This document shows, in pieces, positions 51,739 to 60,852 of a DNA stretch of 64,000 nt. Within the stretch, counting starts at the first letter, position 1. Each line of letters starts with the position of its first letter. This DNA comes from Dyella telluris (lineage in GTDB: Bacteria > Pseudomonadota > Gammaproteobacteria > Xanthomonadales > Rhodanobacteraceae). A program made the position numbers and the translations under genes. The DNA is taken from positions 496,001 to 560,000 of the forward strand of contig NZ_CP060412.1 in NCBI RefSeq assembly GCF_014297575.1, written 5' to 3'. Below the pieces are notes generated by a model, which was given only the letters and a program-made list of their open reading frames with translations, ran no database searches and was not told the DNA's origin.

Positions 51739-52196
51739 GTCTTCGCACTGCCCTCGCCCTGCCCCTGCTTGCTGCAGGCCTGATGTTTGGCACCACGGCG
51801 CAGGCCAGCGAGGCCGACCATATCCGTGCCAGCCAGGCGTGGATACGCGTGCTGCCTGGCGATCTTCCGGCGGGCGCCTACGTCACCCTGGAGAACACCG
51901 GTGACCAGCCCGCGAGCCTGCGCGGCGCGCACACCGCGAGCTACGCAGGCGCCATGCTGCACCAGAGCAGCGGCGAAGGCGGTGTCAGTCGCATGTCGAT
52001 GGTCGATGCGCTGGCCATTCCCGCGCACGGCAAGGCGGAACTCTCGCCCGGCGCGTATCACCTGATGCTGATGAACGCCAAAACGCCGGTCAAGGTGGGC
52101 GACAAGATCAAGGTGACGCTCAGCTTCGGCGACGGCAGCACGCTCGATGCCGACTTCATCGCCCGGCCAGCCAACGCCACTGGCGCCAGCGGCTAA
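51735..52196 (+). CDS. PCu(A)C periplasmic copper chaperone
   Basis: A 153-residue exported cupredoxin-like protein. The Cu(I) ligand pattern H-x10-M-x21-H-x-M is fully present (AMLHQSSGEGGVSRMSMVD, later YHLMLMN). It donates copper to SCO or directly to the CuA site of terminal oxidase. Signal peptide MSLRTALALPLLAAGLMFG is cleaved near AQA-SE. The gene starts inside the SCO stop codon region (4-base overlap), so both are co-expressed. A 36-bp perfect inverted repeat follows. Confidence 0.93.
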   Translation: MSLRTALALPLLAAGLMFGTTAQASEADHIRASQAWIRVLPGDLPAGAYVTLENTGDQPASLRGAHTASYAGAMLHQSSGEGGVSRMSMVDALAIPAHGKAELSPGAYHLMLMNAKTPVKVGDKIKVTLSFGDGSTLDADFIARPANATGASG

Positions 52197-52216
52197 CCCG
52201 CCAGCGACCCGCCCCA

Positions 52217-52365
52217 CTGTAGGAGCGCACTGGTGCGCGACCGCAGCGTTGCGGGTCAATGCCAGGGGTCGGCTTTAGCGATACGCATCAAGGCATGGTC
52301 GATGCAAACGCCTTAGCCTCGGCAAGGCGGCAACGCTGCGGTCGCGCACCAGTGCGCTCCTACAG
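52217..52365. repeat. REP-like palindromic repeat, copy 6 (long perfect arms)
   Basis: Arms 52217-52252 and 52330-52365 are exact reverse complements over 36 bases, starting CTGTAGGAGCGCACTGGTGC, with a 77-nt spacer. It lies between the convergent PCu(A)C and CtaG genes. The best preserved copy in the window, so probably the youngest. Confidence 0.9.
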
Positions 52366-52377
52366 CTGGTTGCAGGT

Positions 52378-53241
52378 CTATTGCCGTGCTGTCGCCGGCG
52401 CGCGCCGCGTCGGCCACGGCTTGCGGCGGATGCGGCCGCTGCGCGACAGGCGCAACCACTGGCGCATGGCCAGCAGACCGCCCACCGATTCGATCAGCGC
52501 CGCGGGTACCCACATGATCACGCCGCCCACCAGCTGCGCGGTGAGCACGTTGAAGGTGAAGGCGCGACCGCAGATCTCGAAGATGGGATAGAGGTCTGCC
52601 TTGGAGAACGTGACGATGGCACCGGCGATGATCTGCGGTGTCATGGTAATGCCCGGCGACAACACGCGGACGCCCGGCGTCATGCGACCAGGCGGACGCG
52701 GACGGTGGTCCAGCACCAGCCACCAGTAGGTGAAGCCACTGGCTAGCATCGACCAGTTCATGAAGCGATAGATGCGCCAGTCCAGCATGGCGAGCGTCTG
52801 CATGGACGGCACCAGCCACATCAGGATGAAGGCGACGAACACCACCGTGGCCACGGCCGGGTTGCACCATACGGCGCTGGCGGCGCGCCACGGCCATGAA
52901 CGTCGCACGGGCCGCAGCAGGCGCAGGCGCCAGCGGAACGGCAGCCCCTTGTGCAGCACGGTGCCGGGATACGAGGCGATGATCAGCAGCGGCGCCAGGT
53001 GATGCAGCAGGATCTGCTGGATGCGATGCATGAAGAACTCATGCTCGAAGTAGTAATCCAGATAGGTATGCAGCGATGCGTAGATCAGCAGCATGCCGAG
53101 CCAGAATGACAGGCGGCGCCCCACACTCACATGCAAACGACGGCAACCGCGCACGTAGAGCACGGCGGTGGCGACGAAGGCCAGCAGGAAAACCCAGGAG
53201 AACTCCCAGGGCACGATCCACTTGAGCACGCTTGCCATCAT
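52378..53241 (-). CDS. Cytochrome c oxidase assembly factor CtaG (caa3 type)
   Basis: A 287-residue protein with about seven membrane helices. HxxxE/H patterns (FEHEFFMHRIQQILLHHLAP, and SLHTYLDYYFEHEFF) and the block ITMTPQIIAGAIVTFSKADL with YPIFEICGR match the CtaG_caa3 family, which helps assemble copper-containing oxidases. It lies head to tail with the SCO-PCu(A)C pair across the repeat, so the group probably serves one terminal oxidase encoded elsewhere. The gene may start at 53241 or the next ATG. Confidence 0.85.
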   Translation of the reverse strand: MMASVLKWIVPWEFSWVFLLAFVATAVLYVRGCRRLHVSVGRRLSFWLGMLLIYASLHTYLDYYFEHEFFMHRIQQILLHHLAPLLIIASYPGTVLHKGLPFRWRLRLLRPVRRSWPWRAASAVWCNPAVATVVFVAFILMWLVPSMQTLAMLDWRIYRFMNWSMLASGFTYWWLVLDHRPRPPGRMTPGVRVLSPGITMTPQIIAGAIVTFSKADLYPIFEICGRAFTFNVLTAQLVGGVIMWVPAALIESVGGLLAMRQWLRLSRSGRIRRKPWPTRRAPATARQ

Positions 53242-53334
53242 CGATCGAACCCGGCCCTGATCAGCGGCGACCCGGCATCATACGCCCGGCCACCGCATCC
53301 ACGGCACGAGGCTGCGACACATCGCCGCCAGCAC

Positions 53335-55245
53335 TCATGCGCGCCACCGGCGACTGCGCCGCGAACGGCGCCAGCCATAAAGCAGGCCGAACAGCGTGAC
53401 CAGGGCCGGGATCAGCACGATGTTGAGGAATTTCAAGCGCAGCCCAAGCGCATCGATCTCTGCATTGAACTGATGCTGCACGTCACGCAGCTGCTTGTTG
53501 ATGGCCAGCTGGCGCTGCAGGAACTGTTCGATCTCCGCGCGCTGCTCCGGCGTGGTGGTGTCACCACGCCCGGCCGATTTGGCCGGCTGCAACTCGCTGA
53601 GGCGCGAGCGCGTCACCGCCAGTTCGCGCTGCAGCTCCTGCTTCTTGGCCAGGAACTTCTGGTCGGCCGCGCTCTGCAATGCCAGCACGCGGGTAAACGG
53701 ACGCTGCGAGCTGACCCGCCCATGGATCGACAGCAGTGCCGACGAACCACTCAGGTTGTCAGCAATATTGGTGATCAGGTCGCCGTTGTTGGCGATGGCA
53801 CTCAGCTGCTGCTGGCCCAGCAGGCTCTGCGCGTACGACACCCACAGGCGATCACTGAGCAGGTCGGTGTCGCCCACGAGGATCACCTCCGCACTGCCCT
53901 TGGCGGCCGCCAGATGGCCCTGCCCGCTCGAGCGCTCCGGGAAGGCGCTGGCAAACGTGCCGCGCACGCGGGCCGCGATGACGTAATGGATGTTGTCGGG
54001 CTTGTAGTTGTCCAGCAGCGCGGCCGGGTTGTTGAGCGATTCGCGCACGCGCTGGCTCGACACCACTTCGGCATCGGTGGTGGATTGCATCAGCGGCACC
54101 AGCCGCGACGTGGTGCCCGGCTCCAGGTCGAAGTAACCCACGCTGGATACGTTGATGCGCTGCAGACTCGCCGTGGTGACGTCATCGTGGTTGAGCTCCT
54201 GCTGGCCCAGGCCAAGCATGGCCGGATGGCTCATGGAGCTGTTGTCGGCCAGCTCGATGCGCAGCGCGCGTGAGCGATCCAGCACGACCTTCTGCGGGTC
54301 GTACTGCACGCCCCACGCGGTGAACAGGCGCGACAAGTTGGAGTTGTGGTCGTCGGTGACGCCGTTGCTGTCGACGAACGGAGTGCTATCCATCTCCGCC
54401 ACGGGGTCGACAAACACCACCAGGTGCCCACCGTTCAGCACGTACTGGTCGATGGCGTACAGCGCATCGGCCGGCAGGTGCTTGGGATGGATCACCAGCA
54501 GGGCCTTGATGTCACTGTCGACGCTCTTGATTTTCGCCGGGTCCAGCATCTTCACGTCGAACTGCTGCGCCAGCTGGCGCATCACCGTCCACGGCTCTTC
54601 GCCGATCACCGGATTACCCTGTACCGGCAGGCTGCTGATCAGGCCGACATGCGGCTTGGACGGCTGGTCCAGTTCGTACAACAGCTTGGCAATGTCGTAC
54701 TCGAGGAAGGTTTCACGCGACGGATCGAACAGCGGAATGGCCTGCACTTTCCTGGGCAAGCGATCCTCGCCTTCGACATCGAAATCGCCATCAGCGCCCT
54801 TCGACACGGTGCTGCCCACCAGACCGAAGAACACGCGCTCGCCATTGGTGCCGCCGTTGATCGGCGACAGGCCGTAGCCCTCGGCGCTGGCCTCGTCATC
54901 CGAGTACGGCACGGGGTCGACGATCTGCAGGCGGATCCGGCCACGCGAGCGCGCCACCATCTCCTGCAGCATTTCGGCCACGCGTTGCTCGTAACTGCGC
55001 AGCTGCGGCAGGTCGCGGGTGGCGTGGCTGGAGAAGTAAAGCCGCAGGCGCAGCGGCGCATGCAGGCCTTCCACGATGTGCACGGTGCCCGGCGTCAGCG
55101 TGTAGAGCTTGTCGGAGGTAAGGTCCACGCGTCCCATGCGCCAGCGGCTGCTGGCAAGCACGAACACCACGAACAGAATGGCCAGCAGCGCCAGGGCGAC
55201 GAGCAGCGCGGCACGACGACTGAAGTAAAGACGCCTCATGTTCAA
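53335..55245 (-). CDS. GldG-like ABC transporter auxiliary protein
   Basis: A 636-residue membrane-anchored protein. N-terminal helix (ALLVALALLAILFVVFVLAS), then VDLTSDKLYTLTPGTVHIVE and VAEMLQEMVARSRGRIRLQI: the DUF4350/ABC_transp_aux region of GldG. A C-terminal coiled coil (residues about 545-600) is followed by a second membrane helix (LNIVLIPALVTLFGLLYGW). Its start overlaps the permease gene by four bases. In Bacteroidetes GldAFG work in gliding; in Proteobacteria the same trio is common with unknown cargo. Orthologous sets usually add a DUF4340 gene; none follows here. Confidence 0.9.
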   Translation of the reverse strand: MNMRRLYFSRRAALLVALALLAILFVVFVLASSRWRMGRVDLTSDKLYTLTPGTVHIVEGLHAPLRLRLYFSSHATRDLPQLRSYEQRVAEMLQEMVARSRGRIRLQIVDPVPYSDDEASAEGYGLSPINGGTNGERVFFGLVGSTVSKGADGDFDVEGEDRLPRKVQAIPLFDPSRETFLEYDIAKLLYELDQPSKPHVGLISSLPVQGNPVIGEEPWTVMRQLAQQFDVKMLDPAKIKSVDSDIKALLVIHPKHLPADALYAIDQYVLNGGHLVVFVDPVAEMDSTPFVDSNGVTDDHNSNLSRLFTAWGVQYDPQKVVLDRSRALRIELADNSSMSHPAMLGLGQQELNHDDVTTASLQRINVSSVGYFDLEPGTTSRLVPLMQSTTDAEVVSSQRVRESLNNPAALLDNYKPDNIHYVIAARVRGTFASAFPERSSGQGHLAAAKGSAEVILVGDTDLLSDRLWVSYAQSLLGQQQLSAIANNGDLITNIADNLSGSSALLSIHGRVSSQRPFTRVLALQSAADQKFLAKKQELQRELAVTRSRLSELQPAKSAGRGDTTTPEQRAEIEQFLQRQLAINKQLRDVQHQFNAEIDALGLRLKFLNIVLIPALVTLFGLLYGWRRSRRSRRWRA

Positions 55246-55976
55246 GGCGTCCGCTTCAGGTCGAGCGTAAGTACGCCCGCAGTGAGCCAGGCGGCCATGC
55301 TCGCCACGAAGTACAGCAGGTCACGCAGGTCCAGCACGCCGCGCGAAATCGCCTCGAAGTGACGCACCATGCTCAGGTGCGCCAGGGCATTCACCAGCTT
55401 ACGCGGCATCGCGCCCTGGAAGAACTCCATCACCTGCGGCTGGCCTACCAGGATCAGCAGGAAGCACACCACCAGGGTGAGCACGAATGCCACCACCTGG
55501 CTCTGCGTCACCGCCGACAGGCAGGCGCCGATGGCGAGGAAGGCGCCGGCCATCAGCCAGCTGCCGATATAACCGGCGAGGATCACGCCGTTGTCGGGCG
55601 AGCCGAGGTAGTTCACCGTGATCCAGATCGGGAAGGTCAGTACCAGGGCCAGCCCGATGAAGATCCACGCCGCCAGGAATTTACCGAGCATGGCCTGGGC
55701 CAGGGTGAGCGGCAGGCTCATCAGCAGCTCCAGGGTGCCGCCCTTGGCCTCTTCCGCCCACATGCGCATGGACACCGCCGGCACCAACACCAGGTAGAGC
55801 CAGGGGTGCATCACGAAGAATGGCTGCAGGTCCGCCTGTTTGCGCTCGTAGAAATCGCCCGCGTAGAACGTGAGGATGCCCGACAACACCAGGAAGATCA
55901 CCAGGAACACGTACGCCACCGGCGTCACGAAGTAGCTGCGCAGTTCGCGGCGCGTCACCGCGGCAATGGGGCTCAT
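55242..55976 (-). CDS. GldF-like ABC transporter permease
   Basis: A 244-residue membrane protein with six helices. The N-terminal AVTRRELRSYFVTPVAYVFL and the central EEAKGGTLELLMSLPLTLAQ match ABC-2 type permeases of the GldF/NosY group. It pairs with the ATP-binding protein upstream and the GldG-like protein downstream, each joined by 4-base overlaps. The cargo is unknown. Confidence 0.92.
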   Translation of the reverse strand: MSPIAAVTRRELRSYFVTPVAYVFLVIFLVLSGILTFYAGDFYERKQADLQPFFVMHPWLYLVLVPAVSMRMWAEEAKGGTLELLMSLPLTLAQAMLGKFLAAWIFIGLALVLTFPIWITVNYLGSPDNGVILAGYIGSWLMAGAFLAIGACLSAVTQSQVVAFVLTLVVCFLLILVGQPQVMEFFQGAMPRKLVNALAHLSMVRHFEAISRGVLDLRDLLYFVASMAAWLTAGVLTLDLKRTP

Positions 55977-56905
55977 TCCCGGTTCTCCGCGCCCGCGGTG
56001 ATCTGGCGGAACACTTCGTCCAGGCGTCCGCGTTCCAGCTGGATTTCCGACACTTCAAGCCCCTGTTGGCGCAGCAAGGTTTCCACCGGCTCCAGGATGC
56101 GCTCGCCCGGTCGTGGGAATACCGTGATGCGACCGTCCATCGGATCCACCTCGATCGATGCCACCTGCGGCAGTCGGCCCAGCATTTCCTGCGACACGCC
56201 ACTGCCCGGCGCACTGAACGACACCGCGCCGTGGTAACGCGAACGCGACTCCAGTTCTGCAGGCGTGGCATCGACCAGCAGGCGTCCGTTGGCAATGATC
56301 ACCACGCGGTTGCACAGCGCGTGCACTTCTTCCAGCAGATGCGTGGAAATGAGGATGGTGCGGTCGCGCGCCATCTGGTCGATCAGCTGGCGCACCGTGT
56401 GTTTCTGGTTCGGATCGAGACCATCGGTGGGCTCATCGAGCATCAGCACCTGGGGGTTGTGCACGATGGCCTGCGCCAGGCCCACGCGGCGCTTGAGGCC
56501 TTTCGACAAGGTATCGATACACTGGTCGAGCACACCTTCCAGTTGCAGCCCGCCAACGACGCGCTCAAAGCGCCGGTAACCCTCGTCACGCTGCAGGCCA
56601 CGCATGCGCATGATGAAGGTAAGGAATTCACGCACCGTCAATTCGCCGTAGCTCGGCGCACCTTCAGGCAGATATCCCAGCGCGCGCTTGGCCTTCAGCG
56701 GCTCCTTGCGCACGTCGTAGCCGCAAACGCGGGCGGTGCCCGAACTGGGCGCCAGGAAGCCGGCAATCATGCGCATGGCGGTGGTCTTGCCGGCGCCATT
56801 GGGCCCCAACAGACCCAGCACCTGGCCGGGCTCGGCGCGGAAACTCAGCGAGTCCACTGCGGTAAGGGTGCCGTAGCGGCGTGTGAGCTGTTCGGTTTCG
56901 ATCAT
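55973..56905 (-). CDS. GldA-like ABC transporter ATP-binding protein
   Basis: A 310-residue ATPase, first gene of the operon. Walker A is LLGPNGAGKTTAMRMIAGFL (about 33-52), the signature region reads STLSKGLKRRVGLAQAI with the Q-loop at GYLPEGAPSYGEL, and Walker B is QVLMLDEPTDGLDPNQ. After the H-loop (LISTHLLEEVHALC) there is a C-terminal extension of about 90 residues, common in the NosF/GldA group. It energises the GldF/G-like components. Confidence 0.95.
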   Translation of the reverse strand: MIETEQLTRRYGTLTAVDSLSFRAEPGQVLGLLGPNGAGKTTAMRMIAGFLAPSSGTARVCGYDVRKEPLKAKRALGYLPEGAPSYGELTVREFLTFIMRMRGLQRDEGYRRFERVVGGLQLEGVLDQCIDTLSKGLKRRVGLAQAIVHNPQVLMLDEPTDGLDPNQKHTVRQLIDQMARDRTILISTHLLEEVHALCNRVVIIANGRLLVDATPAELESRSRYHGAVSFSAPGSGVSQEMLGRLPQVASIEVDPMDGRITVFPRPGERILEPVETLLRQQGLEVSEIQLERGRLDEVFRQITAGAENRE

Positions 56906-57020
56906 GTCCTGAGTCGTCAGTGGCGTGCGTCTGCCGCACGCGTGTCGCGGGCCCCACCAGCGACGTCGACCCGCAATGTACCTGAAAAGTTCTCGGGAAC
57001 CGGAGCCTGTGCGCCACGAA

Positions 57021-57050
57021 AATGAAAAGGCCCTCCACCAGGGAGGGCCT
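57021..57050 (-). terminator. Rho-independent terminator of the SRPBCC gene
   Basis: 9-bp stem AGGCCCTCC / GGAGGGCCT with loop ACCAG, 27 bases after the stop codon at 57077. On the minus strand it is followed by TTTTCATTTT. Confidence 0.8.
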
Positions 57051-57076
57051 CTTCAATGCTTTACAGCGACGGCGAC

Positions 57077-58420
57077 TTACTTGCCGGTGCTGGAGTCGCT
57101 GGCCGGAGCGGCAGCGGTGCTGGACGAGGCCGGAGCCTGGTCGGCGCTGTCGTCAAGCGACGGCGGCTTGATGCCGGCAGCCTGTTCCGGGGTCTGGTCC
57201 GGAGCCCAGCTCAGCGGCAGGTACACGTCGTATTCGGCGTACTGCTTCACGTCGTCGCCCTGCTTCACTTCCGGCTTGGCTTCGATGTCATAGAAGCGGT
57301 TGACCACTTCGTCGAACTTGTAGCCGTGCGTCTGGGCATAGGCCTTCATCAGGTCGCGGGTCTGCGGCACGCCAGCGGCGGTACCGTTCCACACGGCCTT
57401 GAGGGCCGGGCCGCCGAAGGCGAGGTAAGCACGCACGTCGTTGTCGACGATCAGGCGACCGAAGCGGTCATGGCCACCCGGGGTGGTGTCGCCACCGGCG
57501 TTGGCATCGGCAGCGGTGCTGGCGGTTGCCGGGTTCAGGTCGGGCGACTTGGCAGCGGTCAGTTCCACCGTCTGGCCGGCAACGTTCAGGCTGGTCGCGC
57601 TGATCGGCATGGCCACGTCGAAGGTGTAGTTCTGGTCGCCGTAGTTGGTCGTGTAGATGATGCGCGGACCGGTGGTGGTCACGCCCAGCTTCTTGGCAGC
57701 CGCCTGGATCTGGCCGATGGCCTTGTTGGTGGCGTCATCAAGGGCCTCGAGGCCGCCCTTGCGCTCGATCGAGGTCGACACCGCCAGCACGGCCGTCGGC
57801 TGGGTCTGCTCGATGTACGGGATCAGCTTGGTGTAGTCGACGTTCTGGACCGAAGCCAGCACGTTCTGCAGGTTGTTCAGGGTGGACTGGACGAACACGT
57901 CCGGGTCACCGTGAATGTACAGGCTGGAGTAACGGTTGATCAGGTTGAAGCCGTAGTCGACGTCATACGACCAGGTCACCTTGGTCAGCTGACCGCGGCT
58001 GCCGTTGCGTTCCAGGTCAAGCGTGAAGTGCTTGTCGTTGCCGCGCCAGTCGTTGTCGATGTTCCAGATCACGGTGGCCTTCTTGGCGGTACCGTCGACC
58101 TTGTCGAAACTCGGGTCGGCCGAAGCAATGGTGAACTTGCCATTGCCGATCTTGCCGTCTTCGCTGGCCCAGCTGATCTCGGCGCCCGGACCATAGGCCT
58201 TGCCGGAGAAGTCGAACTTGATGTTGCGGTCAGCATCGCGCTGCTCGGAGTACTCCGGGAAGCGGCGGAAGTTGTTCAGCACGTCATAGACCTGACGCAT
58301 GTCCTTGCCGATCACCAGCTGTCGTTCGATATGACCACTGCTGGGCATCACCACACCCACCACCACCGCCGCGACGACGACAATGATCAGGGCCACAATA
58401 AATTCAAGAACACGCATCAT
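57077..58420 (-). CDS. SRPBCC/GyrI-like domain membrane-anchored protein
   Basis: A 447-residue protein with one N-terminal membrane helix (VLEFIVALIIVVVAAVVVGV). Residues 30-180 look like an SRPBCC polyketide-cyclase-type domain (MRQVYDVLNNFRRFPEYSEQ, FDFSGKAYGPGAEISWASED). The middle part (DVAMPISATSLNVAGQ, GPRIIYTTNYGDQNY) is like the GyrI effector-binding fold. A long Ala/Ser/Pro tail ends the protein. It is transcribed after a two-component system on the same strand, but there is 240 bp between them. Binding of a lipophilic ligand is plausible. Confidence 0.8.
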   Translation of the reverse strand: MMRVLEFIVALIIVVVAAVVVGVVMPSSGHIERQLVIGKDMRQVYDVLNNFRRFPEYSEQRDADRNIKFDFSGKAYGPGAEISWASEDGKIGNGKFTIASADPSFDKVDGTAKKATVIWNIDNDWRGNDKHFTLDLERNGSRGQLTKVTWSYDVDYGFNLINRYSSLYIHGDPDVFVQSTLNNLQNVLASVQNVDYTKLIPYIEQTQPTAVLAVSTSIERKGGLEALDDATNKAIGQIQAAAKKLGVTTTGPRIIYTTNYGDQNYTFDVAMPISATSLNVAGQTVELTAAKSPDLNPATASTAADANAGGDTTPGGHDRFGRLIVDNDVRAYLAFGGPALKAVWNGTAAGVPQTRDLMKAYAQTHGYKFDEVVNRFYDIEAKPEVKQGDDVKQYAEYDVYLPLSWAPDQTPEQAAGIKPPSLDDSADQAPASSSTAAAPASDSSTGK

Positions 58421-58663
58421 TCCGGGGTTCTCCGCACGTCACTCTGTATCTGTATACGGCACACAAGGGCAGTCGCCGGAGACCGGCCCGCCACGGGCGA
58501 TTCCCGAGGAATCACTGCATGAACGAGGGGTCGGCCAGCGCCGAAGCCACCGATACTACTTGCTCGCGCGCCTGAACGCCATCCGGCCGTAAAGACTGCC
58601 CGACAGGGGCCCTCCGGACGCCCGCGAATGGCGTCAGACCGGGCCCCGCGAGGGGTCGGGCGA

Positions 58664-59305
58664 TCAGACGATCCCCAGCTCCAGCGCCTTCAGCACGGCA
58701 CGGGTGCGGTCGCGCACCCCCAGCTTGGAGAGGATGTTGGAAACGTGGTTCTTCACCGTTCCCTCCGCCACCTTCAGGGAGTTGGCGATCTCCTTGTTGC
58801 TGTAGCCACCGGACAGCAGGCGCAGGATTTCCGTCTCGCGCTCGGTCAGAGGATCGGGCTGCTCCAGGCTGGTGAACTGGTTCTGCATGCGGCCCACGCC
58901 GGCCAGCAGGCGCTGGGTGACCATGGGTGCCACCAGCGAGCCACCGGCGGCGACGGTGCGCACGGCCTCCACCAGCTGCTCCAGCGACACGTCCTTCAGC
59001 AGGTAGCCGCGGGCGCCGGCCTTCAGGCCCTGCAGCACGAGCTGATCGTCGTCGAAGGTGGTGAGGATGATGGTGGGCGGCAGTTCGTTGCGGGCGGACA
59101 GCGCCTGCAACACTTCCAGGCCACTCATGTTGGGCATGCGCAGGTCCAGCAACACCACGTCGGGCTTTACCCGCGGGATGTCCTGCACGGCCTGGGCGCC
59201 GTCGGCGCATTCGGCCACCACGCGGATGTCCTCCGCCAGGTCCAGCAGTGAACGGACGCCCTGTCGAACAAGGTTCTGGTCGTCAACGAGACAGACGGAA
59301 ATCAT
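58664..59305 (-). CDS. NarL/FixJ-family response regulator
   Basis: A 213-residue two-component regulator. The receiver has the phosphoacceptor in VLLDLRMPNMSG (D54) and the conserved Lys in ARGYLLKDVS (K104). The C-terminal LuxR-type helix-turn-helix reads DPLTERETEILRLLSGGYSN and EGTVKNHVSNILSKLGVRDR. The ATG at 59305 follows GAGGATTCG. It works with the histidine kinase that precedes it in transcription (106-bp gap). Confidence 0.96.
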   Translation of the reverse strand: MISVCLVDDQNLVRQGVRSLLDLAEDIRVVAECADGAQAVQDIPRVKPDVVLLDLRMPNMSGLEVLQALSARNELPPTIILTTFDDDQLVLQGLKAGARGYLLKDVSLEQLVEAVRTVAAGGSLVAPMVTQRLLAGVGRMQNQFTSLEQPDPLTERETEILRLLSGGYSNKEIANSLKVAEGTVKNHVSNILSKLGVRDRTRAVLKALELGIV

Positions 59306-59411
59306 CGCGAATCCTCGAAACGTTTGTGGTCGGCGTGCGATGCCCGCGACCAACGGGGAAGAACGATGCTGCTATCCAAGCAGCACATTTTGGCACGACC
59401 TTCACACAAGG

Positions 59412-60641
59412 CTACAGCATGCCCAGCGCGGGAGGCTCGAACCGTGACGGCGTGTGCGCCAGCTCCGGGACTTCGCCCAACGGCAGCCTGACGGTCAACG
59501 CAAACCCTTGATTCAATGCGGTGTCCACCGTGACGCTGCCATCGAACTCCACCAGCCGCTCACGCATGCCCGACATGCCGTTGCCCGGCCGGAAATTCGC
59601 CACGCCGCGGCCATCGTCCCGCGCATAGAGCTCCAGCAGGTTGGCGTTGACGTAGTCAAAGCGCAGCCACAGGTTGCGCGCGCCGGCATGGCGCGCCGTA
59701 TTGGTGATGATTTCCTGCGCACAGCGCAGCAGCACCTGGGCGCGGCGCGGGTCTTCCACGCTGAAACGCGGCGGCGTCTGCATGTGCACGCTGAGGCCGG
59801 GCACGCCCTCGGTGAGGCTGCGCAAAGCCACGGTCAGGTCGATGGCGTCGTCCTGACGCAGTTCGCTCACCACCTCGCGCACGTCCGACAACAGGTGCTT
59901 GGCCGTGACCTGGGCCTTCTGCACATGCTCGGCCGCCTGCGCGTTCACCAGGTGGCTGGCCACTTCCAGGTTCAGGCTCAGCGCGGTCAGGTGATGGCCC
60001 ACCAGGTCGTGCAGGTCGCGGGCAATGCGCATGCGCTCGGCGATGCGGGTGGATTCGGCCAGCAAGGCGCGGGTGGCGCGCAGTTCGGAATTGAGCCGGC
60101 GCTGCACCTCGCGCTCCTCGGCCTGCAGGCTGGCGATCATCGAGGTGAAGAACACCAGCGCCGAGATGCCCAGGTACATGACCACCTGCAGCAGCGCCGT
60201 CACGATGGTCCAGCCCATGTAGCTGGCAATGATGGGGATCAGCATCAGGTTCTGCAGCAGCATCCAGGCCAGCCCTGCCCCCACCGGCAGCTGCCAGGGC
60301 AGCACCACCGCGATCACCAGCATGAGCATGGCGGACAGGCCACTCTGGCTGAACCAGCCCATGGCCACCGCCGAGCCGGTGAGCACCACCAGCCCCAGCA
60401 GCTGGATCACCGACGGGTAGCCGGTCTGCCGGGTCATGGCCGACCGCCGGGTCAGCAGCAGGTAGGTCACGCCGAAGATCAGGTAGGAAAGGATCCAGCC
60501 CGTGATGTTCGGGTTGCTCCACCACGCACTGACCTCCGCCAGGCCACCGGGGCCCGACAGCAGCGGCAGCGCGATGCACAGGTACGTGAACAGACCAGCG
60601 TACCGGAGCAGCCGGATGTGATTAATGTTTGACCAGGCCAT
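59412..60641 (-). CDS. Sensor histidine kinase, DesK/HisKA_3 type
   Basis: A 409-residue membrane kinase. Five or six hydrophobic segments fill residues 13-170. The dimerisation helix has the phospho-His in ARDLHDLVGHHLTALSLNLE (H211), and the ATPase has ITNTARHAGARNLWLRFDY, LYARDDGRGVANFRPGNGMS and GMRERL. The topology and HisKA_3 class resemble DesK-type kinases, which sense membrane fluidity or envelope stress; the ligand here is unknown. It is transcribed before the response regulator. Confidence 0.95.
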   Translation of the reverse strand: MAWSNINHIRLLRYAGLFTYLCIALPLLSGPGGLAEVSAWWSNPNITGWILSYLIFGVTYLLLTRRSAMTRQTGYPSVIQLLGLVVLTGSAVAMGWFSQSGLSAMLMLVIAVVLPWQLPVGAGLAWMLLQNLMLIPIIASYMGWTIVTALLQVVMYLGISALVFFTSMIASLQAEEREVQRRLNSELRATRALLAESTRIAERMRIARDLHDLVGHHLTALSLNLEVASHLVNAQAAEHVQKAQVTAKHLLSDVREVVSELRQDDAIDLTVALRSLTEGVPGLSVHMQTPPRFSVEDPRRAQVLLRCAQEIITNTARHAGARNLWLRFDYVNANLLELYARDDGRGVANFRPGNGMSGMRERLVEFDGSVTVDTALNQGFALTVRLPLGEVPELAHTPSRFEPPALGML

Positions 60642-60852
60642 GTACGCATCATCAGCTGCGGGCAGGCGTGGTGCAATGCGTGAGAAGTCACTCCCCCACC
60701 CCTGCCATAAGGCACGACCGCTCGGGCTTTACAAAGGTTTTACATGGTGCGCCGTGTTATGTGCGGCCGCCGAACGCATGTCATAATGCGCGCCGATAAC
60801 GGGGGCCGATCCAACGGTCTTATCACTCGAACCACATAGAGCGGAGCAACGA

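Noticed and set aside
11790..52365. Inverted repeats as insertion-sequence ends
   Set aside because: The CTGTAGGAGCGCAC pairs enclose only short spacers and no transposase; they fit REP-type elements instead.
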